Of a stretch of DNA of 24,297 nucleotides, positions 7,659 to 15,722 are shown piece after piece. Every line of letters begins with the position of its first letter. Within the stretch, counting starts at the first letter, position 1. A program made the translations under genes and the position numbers. Origin of the DNA: Dehalococcoidia bacterium (GTDB lineage Bacteria; Chloroflexota; Dehalococcoidia; JACQUA01); contig JAUYHV010000111.1 of assembly GCA_030689845.1 (NCBI GenBank), positions 1 through 24,297 on the forward strand, in the 5' to 3' direction. The notes beneath the pieces were generated by a model, which had not been told where the DNA came from, ran no database searches, and saw only the letters and a list, made by a program, of their open reading frames with translations.

Positions 7659-9800
7659 TTATTTCTCCCTTAATATTATTCTACCATCAACTGCCCATAC
7701 CCCTTCCCCTCTATCCTTGACTATGAGTGGATTGATTTCCATCTCCATTATTTCCGGGAAATTCAAGCCTAAAGAGGCGACAGCGGCAATAACATCGTAC
7801 AGGGCGTCCAGGTCTTTCTCTTTTTCACCCCTCACACCGGTGAGCAACGGAAAAGATTTTATACCTGAAACAAGCTCCTTTATCTCCCTGAGGGAAAGGG
7901 GAGGCAGGGCAAAATTTACGTCTTTCAAGACTTCTACGTACACGCCTCCAAGGCCGAACATGATGAGGGGGCCGAACTGAGGGTCGCGGGAAAAACCCGT
8001 GATTACTTCTTTTCCTCCTTCCACCATTTTCTGGACGGTAATCCCTGATACGGGCGCTTGAGGTAAATATCTCTTGACGTTAATCATAATTTCCTCAAAA
8101 GCCCGGGAGGCTTCTTCGGGAGTGCGTATATTGATCCGAACTCCTCCTACATCAGTCTTGTGCAAAATCTCCGGGGAATACACCTTCATGACCACGGGAA
8201 ACCCTATTTCCCTGGCATAATTTGCAGCTTCTTCCGGAGTATAGGAAAGCGTTGAGGGCAGCACAGGTATTTTGCAACAACTCAATAAATCCCGTACTTC
8301 GTAATCGACTATTTTTATTTTGTTCTCATCCAGGTTGGATTTAATTAGTTTACGAATCCCTTCTTTGTCGATCTCCCTGATGAAGGCCCCGTCTAATTTT
8401 TCCATTTTCCAAAGGTTATAGTGGGCCAATTTTGACAGAGCGCCTGCTGCCCGGTCAGGGAAGGGAATACTGGCTATGCCAGCTTTTTGAAGGATGTGAA
8501 AAGCTTTAGAAACCCTGTGTTCTCCCATAAACGAGGCGATAATTGCCTTTTGAGAGGAACGGGGTAAGCCCGATATTATCTTTGCTGTTTCCTCAATCTG
8601 CGTACTTGCCTGGGGAGCGAGGATGATTAAAAGACCGTCCACTTCTTCTGCCTGAATAATCAACTCAAGGACCTTTTCGTAACGATCGCTGGTGGCATCA
8701 CCGAGGACATCAACGGGGTTATAAACCGAGGCGGCTGGCGGCAAAATCTCCTTTAGTTTGCCCACCAGGGCCGCGTTGAATGAAGCAAGAGTCAACCCCT
8801 CTTCGGAGGCTTTGTCGGTAGCGATTATCCCCGGACCACCGGCGTTGGTGACTATTGCTACTCTTTTTCCCTTGGGCAGTGGCTGGGAAGCGAATACTTC
8901 CCCCCAATCGAACAGGTCTTCAAGGGACCTGGCTCTCAAGATGCCTGACTTTTTAAAGGCACATTCATAAGCCCTGTCCATTCCGGCAAGTGCTCCGGTA
9001 TGGGATGAGGCTGCCCTGATTCCTTCGGTAGATACTCCGGATTTAAATATGATTATAGGTTTCTTCCTTGAGATTTCCCGGGCAACCTTTATGAAGGTTT
9101 CGCCGTCTTCCACGCTCTCGATGTAACCAATTATTACCCTGGTTTTATCATCCTCACCCAGCATACGGAGATAATGGGTTTCATCAAGGTCCATCTTATT
9201 TCCCATGCTGATAAATTTGGAAAAACCCATGCCTTTTCCCTCCGCCCAGTCGAGTATTGCTGTGACCAGGGCTCCTGATTGGGACATGAAACCTATCTGT
9301 CCCCTGGGAGGCATGGCCGGCGCGAAGGAAGCGTTTAGATTGGCGTAGGTGTCGATGATACCCAGGCAGTTAGGACCTATCACCCTTATTTTCCCCTTGC
9401 ATAACCGGGAAAGTTCTTTTTCCCTCTCGGCTCCCTTTCCTCCTATCTCCTTAAAACCTGCCGTTATTACCACGGCCGCCTTTACTTTTTTTGCAATCAG
9501 GTCTTTAAACGTGTCGACTACGAACTTTGCCGGAATGATAACCACTGCCATGCCGACATCGCCGTCGATGTCGAGCACGCTTTTATAACTTTTTAACCCG
9601 AGAACGGAATCTGCCGCGGGATTTACAGGGTATATCGGGCCCTTAAAATTGCCTTCGATAAGGTTTTTTAAAGTGTTGTAACCAACCTTTCCCGGTTCCC
9701 GGGACGCCCCGATGACCGCAATACTGTCCGGGTTTAAAAAGAGGTCGAACAGGGAGGAAGGGTTTTGCTCCGGATTTACCCCGGGGATTTTATCTCTGAT
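7659..9800 (-). CDS. ADP-forming acyl-CoA synthetase (acetate--CoA ligase, alpha-beta fusion)
   Basis: It converts acyl-CoA (typically acetyl-CoA), ADP and phosphate to the free acid, CoA and ATP, giving substrate-level ATP in fermenting anaerobes. Domain order is seen: CoA-binding Rossmann domain (DLFLNPDSIAVIGASREPGK, about residues 19-38 from the ATC), two succinyl-CoA-synthetase-like domains with the phospho-His motif SHTGALAG (H267), then a C-terminal ATP-grasp domain (FPVVMKVYSPEILHKTDVGG, MEINPL). The first ATG/GTG/TTG in frame is a GTG at 9578, which would delete the whole glycine-rich CoA-binding motif, so it is rejected. The frame is open to a TGA at 9804-9806. Within it, ATC at 9798-9800 sits 7 bases after AAGGAG and gives a 713-residue protein, normal for the family. 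The start overlaps the glgB 3' end by 25 bases. The start codon is therefore unusual or a base-call error. Confidence 0.9.
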   Translation of the reverse strand: MRDKIPGVNPEQNPSSLFDLFLNPDSIAVIGASREPGKVGYNTLKNLIEGNFKGPIYPVNPAADSVLGLKSYKSVLDIDGDVGMAVVIIPAKFVVDTFKDLIAKKVKAAVVITAGFKEIGGKGAEREKELSRLCKGKIRVIGPNCLGIIDTYANLNASFAPAMPPRGQIGFMSQSGALVTAILDWAEGKGMGFSKFISMGNKMDLDETHYLRMLGEDDKTRVIIGYIESVEDGETFIKVAREISRKKPIIIFKSGVSTEGIRAASSHTGALAGMDRAYECAFKKSGILRARSLEDLFDWGEVFASQPLPKGKRVAIVTNAGGPGIIATDKASEEGLTLASFNAALVGKLKEILPPAASVYNPVDVLGDATSDRYEKVLELIIQAEEVDGLLIILAPQASTQIEETAKIISGLPRSSQKAIIASFMGEHRVSKAFHILQKAGIASIPFPDRAAGALSKLAHYNLWKMEKLDGAFIREIDKEGIRKLIKSNLDENKIKIVDYEVRDLLSCCKIPVLPSTLSYTPEEAANYAREIGFPVVMKVYSPEILHKTDVGGVRINIRTPEEASRAFEEIMINVKRYLPQAPVSGITVQKMVEGGKEVITGFSRDPQFGPLIMFGLGGVYVEVLKDVNFALPPLSLREIKELVSGIKSFPLLTGVRGEKEKDLDALYDVIAAVASLGLNFPEIMEMEINPLIVKDRGEGVWAVDGRIILREK

Positions 9801-11767
9801 TGTTCACTCCTTTTAAAATATACGATTGCAAGGGGGGGCAGCGTGAAGGTGAGGGAGCAAGGCTGCCCGTGCAGGGGGATGGGATTCGCCTCTACTCCTC
9901 CCAGGTTACCCTGGCCGCTGCCGCCGTAGTCCCGGGCATCGCTATTCAAAAGTTCTGCCCAGAAACCGGGGGCCGGTATTCCCACCCGGTAATTAAAACG
10001 GGGCACCGGGGTGAAGTTGCAGGCAACCAGGACAACGTCATTCTTTTCCCGCCCTTTCCGGATGAAGCTGATCGTAGAGCCTTCCACATCATTACAATCA
10101 ATCCATTCGAAACCGGATTTGTCAAAATCAAGTTCGAAGAGGGCCCTTTCGCTGCGGTAGAAACGGTTTAAATCCTCCACCCACCGCTGAAGACCCAAGT
10201 GGGGAGCGAAATTAAGGAGATTCCATTCCAGGCTTTCATCATGGTTCCATTCCTTCCATTGCCCGAACTCCCCTCCCATGAACAACAGTTTTTTACCGGA
10301 CTGGGCGTACATGTAGCCGAGGAGAAGCCTGAGATTAGCAAATTTCTGCCAGTCGTCACCGGGCATCTTGGCCAGCAGAGAACCTTTACCGTGAACCACC
10401 TCGTCATGGGAAAGTGGTAATACAAAGTTTTCAAAAAAGGCGTAAATCATGCGGAAGGTCAGGTTTCCATAGTGGAATTTCCTGTGGACCGGTTCTTTTG
10501 ACATATAATCAAGGGTATCATGCATCCAGCCCATGTCCCATTTTAGTCCGAAACCAAGACCGCCAATGTATGTCGGCCTGGAAACCATGGGCCAGGATGT
10601 GGATTCTTCGGCGATGGGTTGTACGTCCGGGTGATTTTTATATATTTCCTCATTGAGGCGCCGCAAAAAAGCAATGGCTTCCAGGTTTTCCCTGCCTCCG
10701 AACTCGTTGGGTATCCATTCCCCCTCTTTTCGGCCATAGTCCAGGTAAAGCATCGATGCCACGGCATCCACCCGCAGTCCGTCGGCGTGAAAACGATCCA
10801 GCCAGAACAGGGCGTTGGAAAGCAGGAAATCCCTTACCTCGTGCCTGCCGTAATTGAAGATAAAGCTATCCCAGTCAGGATGAATGCCCTGCCTGGGGTC
10901 ACCGTGCTCGTACAGATGGGTTCCGTTGAAGAACCCCAGTCCGTGCTCGTCATTGGGGAAATGCGACGGCACCCAGTCGAGAATAACACCGATATTATGC
11001 TGGTGCAGGTAGTCGATGAGATACATGAAGTCCTGGGGGGTACCGAACCGGCTGGAGGGGCAAAAATATCCCGTAACCTGATATCCCCATGACCCGTAAA
11101 AAGGGTGTTCCATTATCGGCATAAACTCAACATGGGTAAAGCCCATCTGCTTAATATACTCGGTCAAGCGGGGAGCCAGTTCGCGGTATGTAAGGAAACG
11201 GTTATCTTCTTCCGGCACCCGCCTCCAGGAGCCCAGGTGAACTTCATAAGTTGAAATCGGGGCATCGAGGGCATTGTGGCTATGTCTTTTTTCCATCCAA
11301 TCCCCATCACACCAGGTATAGTCCAGGTCCCAGACAATGGAAGCCGTCCTTGGTGAGACTTCAGAGTAAAAAGCCAGCGGGTCAGCTTTTTCTACCTTAT
11401 ATTTGCCGTTATTTGAAACGATGAAAAATTTATAGCGGGTCCCCTTTCCGACTCCGGCAATGAAACCTTCCCATATTCCGGACTGCCCCCTGGGGTACAG
11501 TGGATGGGTCGATTTATCCCAGTTGTTGAAATCCCCGATTACGTTTACCCCTTTTACCCCGGGTGCCCAGACCGCAAAATATACCCCCTCTAATTCACCA
11601 ACCTTAACCGTGTGAGCACCAAGTTTATCATAAAGACGACAGTGAGAACCCTCGTTGAAGAGGAAGATATCATCGTCGCTTAACAGGGTGACATTACTTA
11701 TATCTGTATTCAGAGTCTTTTTCTTTTTATCTGTTGTGTTTGTTCCTGTGGTTTTTTCTTTTTTCAT
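9776..11767 (-). CDS. glgB: 1,4-alpha-glucan branching enzyme (GlgB, GH13)
   Basis: GlgB cuts alpha-1,4 chains and rejoins them as alpha-1,6 branches, here most likely on the linear glucan made by GlgE. The 663-residue protein has a CBM48-like N-terminal domain (YFAVWAPGVKGVNVIGDFNNW, split at 63-69 and 70-83) and a GH13 barrel with DWVPSHF at 264-270, DGLRVDAVASM at 329-339 (nucleophile D334), IAEESTSWP at 385-393 (E387) and LPLSHDEVVHGKGS at 450-463 (D455). It has only one N-terminal domain, unlike the two-domain E. coli form. Residues 1-27 are a Lys/Thr-rich tail before the usual LSDDDIFLFNEG beginning; whether it is translated in full is unclear, though the ATG has GAGG 12-13 bases upstream. 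It follows treS-mak by 93 bases, and its 3' end carries the ribosome site of the next gene. Confidence 0.97.
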   Translation of the reverse strand: MKKEKTTGTNTTDKKKKTLNTDISNVTLLSDDDIFLFNEGSHCRLYDKLGAHTVKVGELEGVYFAVWAPGVKGVNVIGDFNNWDKSTHPLYPRGQSGIWEGFIAGVGKGTRYKFFIVSNNGKYKVEKADPLAFYSEVSPRTASIVWDLDYTWCDGDWMEKRHSHNALDAPISTYEVHLGSWRRVPEEDNRFLTYRELAPRLTEYIKQMGFTHVEFMPIMEHPFYGSWGYQVTGYFCPSSRFGTPQDFMYLIDYLHQHNIGVILDWVPSHFPNDEHGLGFFNGTHLYEHGDPRQGIHPDWDSFIFNYGRHEVRDFLLSNALFWLDRFHADGLRVDAVASMLYLDYGRKEGEWIPNEFGGRENLEAIAFLRRLNEEIYKNHPDVQPIAEESTSWPMVSRPTYIGGLGFGLKWDMGWMHDTLDYMSKEPVHRKFHYGNLTFRMIYAFFENFVLPLSHDEVVHGKGSLLAKMPGDDWQKFANLRLLLGYMYAQSGKKLLFMGGEFGQWKEWNHDESLEWNLLNFAPHLGLQRWVEDLNRFYRSERALFELDFDKSGFEWIDCNDVEGSTISFIRKGREKNDVVLVACNFTPVPRFNYRVGIPAPGFWAELLNSDARDYGGSGQGNLGGVEANPIPLHGQPCSLTFTLPPLAIVYFKRSEQSEIKSPG
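9798..9813 (-). promoter_or_regulatory. Strong Shine-Dalgarno followed by an ATC at the start of the acyl-CoA synthetase
   Basis: On the minus strand AAGGAG occupies 9808-9813 and an in-frame ATC occupies 9798-9800, separated by 7 bases, which is ideal initiation spacing. The site lies inside the last codons of glgB. No ATG, GTG or TTG occurs in this frame between the upstream TGA and 9578. AUC or AUU initiation is rare but known in bacteria (infC of E. coli uses AUU). Confidence 0.55.
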
Positions 11768-11860
11768 TTTGACAAATACCTCATTCGAAACAGGTTAACC
11801 CGTCAGGTAGCAGATTCTTTATTTTTTTCTAATACCGGTAACGCTTTGTTATACCTGGCA

Positions 11861-14800
11861 TCAATCCCTTGACAGCAGGTCCAGCAAGCCCTCCAGGGGC
11901 ACTTTTACCCAGTCGGGGCGGTTATTGAGTTCATACCCTATTTCGTAAACAACTTTTTCCAGGATATAGGCATCCAGGAGTATCTGCAGTTGCTCCTGTT
12001 CCTCCGGCAGAAGCCGGGCCTGCTGAATATTGTCCAGGTATGATCGAAGAAAAGCCGAGGAGACCCAAACACTCCAGAAATGCCCCCACTGCTCCATGAC
12101 CGGCAGGTCTTCAGGCCGGACAGTCGAGGATGCCTGGGAAAACAAAGCGGAATGGGCGGCATAGTCAAAGGAACGTATCATCCCGGCAACATCCCTCAAG
12201 GGAGACCTTTTCAGCCTTCTCTCACTTAAAGGCCGGGCAGGTTCACCTTCAAAGTCGATAATAACGAAATCTTTTCCCGTAAAGAGAACCTGTCCGAGAT
12301 GGTAGTCGCCGTGGCAGCGAATCCGGGATGCCTGGAACTTCCCCTTTCGGACAAGCAGAAACCTGGCAATTATGTCTTCCTCCCGGCCTAAAACCTGTTG
12401 CGCCAGCAATTTATGTTCTTCAGAGAGGTCCGATAGGTGCTGCCGCAGGAGATTTAGAGTTTGAATAGTAAAACTTCTCATGGCATGGTAAAGGGAATTC
12501 TGGTACATGAAAGAAAAAGGCTCGGGGTAAAAATCGGGATCATTTGAATCTGACGCAAGGGCTTTGTGCAGTTCAGCCGTCCTCTGGCCTAAAAGTTGTG
12601 CCGAGGCAAGGTACGGTCCTATGGTTTCCTGGGCAAGAACAGGGATTTCATCGCCCAGGCTCAGGGATAAGAGGGACCTCGATGGTATTGGCGGCATCTG
12701 AACGGTAGGATGGGCCATGACGAATTCAAAGTAGCGTTTCAATGAATCCAGGGTATACTGCCAGGCGTCACCCTGGTTTTGCACCAGCCCCTGGAGTATA
12801 AACAGCGTTGCAACCTTCCTATCGCGATGCCGGTACTCAAGAGTGGATACCATGGGAGGAACGTGAGGAAACGGCACTTTTTCAGTTAAAAAACGTCCTA
12901 TTTCCACGTCAGGGTTGATTCCGTCTTCTACCCGCCTGAAAAGCTTCATGATCATGCTGTTGCCAAAAATGACAGAGGTATTACTTTGTTCTGCTTTGAC
13001 GGGAGAAGGTTCCATAGTGGCATCGGAAGGACTCTGAACAGTTTTTAAAACCTTGGTCGGTGTCGCTACTAATTCCCCGTCTTCTCCTTTAAATCGCCGT
13101 TGCCGGGATAACGCCCCGAGCATTTCCCCGCAGAAGTCGGGATCGACCATGGCGTCGTACATGACACTGTCTCCGGCCCCGGTTGAATCCCGGGATTTTA
13201 AACGGGCGATGGCGGCAAAGGGATAGTCGTGTAAAATTTTTTGTACCCGCTCTTCCCTGGAAATATTGACCGGGAGACAGTAGGTCTCCGGGTCTCCATC
13301 GGAATATTCTATTTGAATCAGGATAAGATGAGATGCAGATGTTTTGAAATGCAGGGGGATAATCTCCAGCACCCGGGCCGACCGGCGTATCCGCGCTTTA
13401 CCCCTAAACCAGCGCCGCTCCCTTATGTATTGAAGCATAACACCCTCCAGTATGCGCCAGTTTTGTTTTTTAAGGATATCTTCTTCAGCGGCCGCTAAGG
13501 TAAGAAGGGAAGCTGAAGATTCCTGAGGCAAAGAACGAAGTTGTAAAGAATCTGTTTGACTGGTTTCCAGGGAAAACCAGAAAAAAGCATAGGGAGCCAG
13601 GGTTAAATAATATTCTCCATCGCCGATTGGAGCAAAGTCCTCCCTGCCGAATAGCTCCACCATCCTCCGTCCGGAATATTCAGACATATTCAGGTGGGCA
13701 GGCTGCGCCATGCGGGAAAGATTGGCCACAACCAGCATGGTCTCGTCTTGATAACGGCGGATAAATGCTAGAATTTTCCGGTTATCAGTTTGCAGGAACT
13801 CAATACTCCCCCGGCCAAAGGCTTTGTAACGCCTGCTTAAAGCGATTATCCGTTTCATCCACCAGAGAAGGGAATCCGTATTTTTCTGCTGGTTCTCTAC
13901 GTTTATAGCTTCGAAATTGTACTCCGGGTCTATAATCGGCGGCAGATAAAGTTTTTGGGGATTGGCCCGGGAGAAACCGGCGTTCCTATCGGGACTCCAC
14001 TGCATTGGAGTTCGGACGCCGTTGCGGTCACCGAGGTAGAAATTGTCCCCCATCCCTATTTCATCACCATAGTAAATAACCGGCGTGCCCGGCAGCGAGA
14101 AAAGCAGGCCGTTCATCAGTTCAATTTTTCTTCTGTCGTTGTTGAGGAGAGGAGCCAGGCGCCGGCGGATTCCCAGGTTAAGGCGTGCGGTAGCGTCCTG
14201 GGCATAGACGCGGTACATATAATCCCGTTCTTCGTCAGTCACCATCTCCAGGGTAAGTTCGTCATGGTTGCGAAGGAACAAGGCCCACTGGCATGCCTCG
14301 GGTATGTTCGGTGTTTGCTGCAGTATGTCGACGATGGGAAAACTGTCTTCCATGCGTATGGCCATAAACATACGGGGCATCAGGGGGAAATGAAAGGCCA
14401 TGTGAAACTCGTCGCCATTCCCGAAATAAGACACAGCGTCCTCCGGCCACTGATTGGCCTCCGCAAGCAGCATGCGGTTTTGAAAGTTGTCATCGACATG
14501 TCTGCGCAATTCCCTGATAAAGTTGTGAGTTTCGGGTAAGTTCTCACAGTTGGTCCCTTCCCGTTCGTAAAGATACGGAACAGCGTCAACCCGCATTCCG
14601 TCAATGCCCATCCTCAACCAGTAATCCATTACCCTGAAAACAGCTCTCCTGACCAGGGGATTGTCGAAGTTCAGGTCCGGTTGATGCCAGTAAAACCTGT
14701 GCCAGTAATATGCTTTGGCGACGGGGTCCAGGGTCCAGTTAGAATATTCGGAATCTTTAAAAATAATACGGGCATCCTTATATTTGTTGGGAGTATCACT

Positions 14801-15223
14801 CCAGACATAGTAGTTCCTCATGCGGCTGCCTTTCGGGGAATTCCTTGCCCGCTGGAACCAGGGATGCTGGTCTGAAGTGTGGTTTATGACCAGCTCTGAG
14901 ATAACCCGGATACCCCGCCGGTGAGCTTCGTCAATAAACGTCTTCATATCATGCAAATTGCCGAAAACCGGCTGGATGTCCGTATAATCCGAGATATCAT
15001 AACCGTCATCTTTTTGCGGGGAAGGATAAAAAGGCAACAACCACACGGCGGTGACACCAAGGTCCTGAAGGTAATCAAGCTTGTTTATCAATCCCCAGAT
15101 ATCACCGACACCATCTCCGTCACTATCAGAAAAAGCTCGTATATGAAGCTCGTATATTATGGCGTCTTTAAACCAGAGTTGGTCATCACTCAGGTTAAAG
15201 ACATCTTTATTACGTCTGGTCAC
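11861..15223 (-). CDS. treS: Trehalose synthase / maltokinase fusion (TreS-Mak)
   Basis: A 1120-residue bifunctional protein. The N-terminal 550 or so residues are GH13 trehalose synthase, interconverting trehalose and maltose: ELVINHTSDQHPWF at 110-123, GMRVDAVPYLY at 209-219 (nucleophile D213), LLAEANQWPED at 252-262 (E255), FLRNHDELTLEM at 316-327 (D321). After a linker (about 555-610) comes a maltokinase (Mak/Pep2) of the aminoglycoside-phosphotransferase fold: RRWFRGKAR near 617, CHGDYHLGQ at 970-978 with D973 as the expected catalytic base, and DFEGEP at 990-995 as the metal-binding motif. The fusion channels trehalose to maltose-1-phosphate, the donor for GlgE encoded upstream. The start is a GTG with GGGGGAT about 11 bases upstream; no better start was found. 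TreS-Mak fusions are known in other bacteria, so the call is firm. Confidence 0.96.
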   Translation of the reverse strand: MTRRNKDVFNLSDDQLWFKDAIIYELHIRAFSDSDGDGVGDIWGLINKLDYLQDLGVTAVWLLPFYPSPQKDDGYDISDYTDIQPVFGNLHDMKTFIDEAHRRGIRVISELVINHTSDQHPWFQRARNSPKGSRMRNYYVWSDTPNKYKDARIIFKDSEYSNWTLDPVAKAYYWHRFYWHQPDLNFDNPLVRRAVFRVMDYWLRMGIDGMRVDAVPYLYEREGTNCENLPETHNFIRELRRHVDDNFQNRMLLAEANQWPEDAVSYFGNGDEFHMAFHFPLMPRMFMAIRMEDSFPIVDILQQTPNIPEACQWALFLRNHDELTLEMVTDEERDYMYRVYAQDATARLNLGIRRRLAPLLNNDRRKIELMNGLLFSLPGTPVIYYGDEIGMGDNFYLGDRNGVRTPMQWSPDRNAGFSRANPQKLYLPPIIDPEYNFEAINVENQQKNTDSLLWWMKRIIALSRRYKAFGRGSIEFLQTDNRKILAFIRRYQDETMLVVANLSRMAQPAHLNMSEYSGRRMVELFGREDFAPIGDGEYYLTLAPYAFFWFSLETSQTDSLQLRSLPQESSASLLTLAAAEEDILKKQNWRILEGVMLQYIRERRWFRGKARIRRSARVLEIIPLHFKTSASHLILIQIEYSDGDPETYCLPVNISREERVQKILHDYPFAAIARLKSRDSTGAGDSVMYDAMVDPDFCGEMLGALSRQRRFKGEDGELVATPTKVLKTVQSPSDATMEPSPVKAEQSNTSVIFGNSMIMKLFRRVEDGINPDVEIGRFLTEKVPFPHVPPMVSTLEYRHRDRKVATLFILQGLVQNQGDAWQYTLDSLKRYFEFVMAHPTVQMPPIPSRSLLSLSLGDEIPVLAQETIGPYLASAQLLGQRTAELHKALASDSNDPDFYPEPFSFMYQNSLYHAMRSFTIQTLNLLRQHLSDLSEEHKLLAQQVLGREEDIIARFLLVRKGKFQASRIRCHGDYHLGQVLFTGKDFVIIDFEGEPARPLSERRLKRSPLRDVAGMIRSFDYAAHSALFSQASSTVRPEDLPVMEQWGHFWSVWVSSAFLRSYLDNIQQARLLPEEQEQLQILLDAYILEKVVYEIGYELNNRPDWVKVPLEGLLDLLSRD

Positions 15224-15285
15224 TATTTACTTTATCCCCCGGAATGTTCTGGCGCGAAAAACCTTTGTATCTGAAACTATAAAAA

Positions 15286-15316
15286 ATTATATCGAACATC
15301 ATTGCTCCCCTGTTAA
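15286..15316 (-). promoter_or_regulatory. Possible internal promoter ahead of treS-mak
   Basis: In the gap between the receiver-like gene and treS the minus strand has TATAAT (complement of 15286-15291) and, 19 bases upstream, TTAACA (complement of 15311-15316). Both hexamers are good matches to sigma-70 consensus but the 19-base spacer is longer than ideal, and no extended -10 is present. It would let treS-mak be transcribed separately from glgE. Weak call. Confidence 0.3.
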
Positions 15317-15667
15317 AGTGCGGATGTGTACGAGCAACTCCTTCAATGCCACGGGCTTGATAAGGACTCCCCGGGCGCCGCATTTCAAACTGTTTTTCTG
15401 AACCGAAGGGCTTCGCTGGGGAGATATTATTAAAAATGGAATTCCAGCCTGCTGTAATTCGGCACAGCGCTCCCATACGTTTTTATCTGAAACGGAGAGG
15501 TAAATCAGGGCCAGGGCAATTTTTTCTTCCTCGCCGGCTACCTCCTGCATATCTGCCAGACTGGCAATTCCCCTCGTGTCATACCCCTCCTGTCCAAGGT
15601 ATCTGGTGGTAAGTTCCAGGTTATCCCGGTCGCCGTCTACAACAAGGAGAATCGGTTTTGTCGTCAT
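15299..15667 (-). CDS. Stand-alone receiver-domain protein lacking the phospho-acceptor aspartate
   Basis: A 122-residue protein with the length and pattern of a single CheY-like receiver domain and no output domain. Seen: PILLVVDGDRDN at residues 5-16 (beta-1; one of the usual paired acidic residues is Gly12), IALALIYLSVSD at 50-61 where the aspartate expected at the end of beta-3 is Tyr56, FLIISPQRS at 78-86 (Ser82 at the switch Ser/Thr position), and GVLIKPVALKELL at 100-112 with the conserved Lys104-Pro. It therefore keeps the fold but not the phosphorylation site, suggesting an atypical receiver that acts by protein contact or ligand binding. It lies between glgE (55 bases upstream) and treS (75 bases downstream). 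Its Shine-Dalgarno is poor. No histidine kinase is in the window. A role in controlling the GlgE pathway enzymes is inference. Confidence 0.85.
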   Translation of the reverse strand: MTTKPILLVVDGDRDNLELTTRYLGQEGYDTRGIASLADMQEVAGEEEKIALALIYLSVSDKNVWERCAELQQAGIPFLIISPQRSPSVQKNSLKCGARGVLIKPVALKELLVHIRTLTGEQ

Positions 15668-15722
15668 TATAAGGCGCTTTCTTTTCTTTCAATCCGGAAA
15701 TCCAATCCGGGGGCATGTATTT

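Noticed and set aside
9576..9578. GTG as the start of the acyl-CoA synthetase
   Set aside because: The same frame stays open for 74 more codons and encodes the conserved CoA-binding motif (NPDSIAVIGASREPGK), so a start here would remove a required domain.
11768..11860. Imperfect hairpin (GG-TAAC / GTTACC) after treS as a terminator
   Set aside because: The stem is short and bulged, and the following run on the transcript is A-rich rather than U-rich, so it does not look like an intrinsic terminator.
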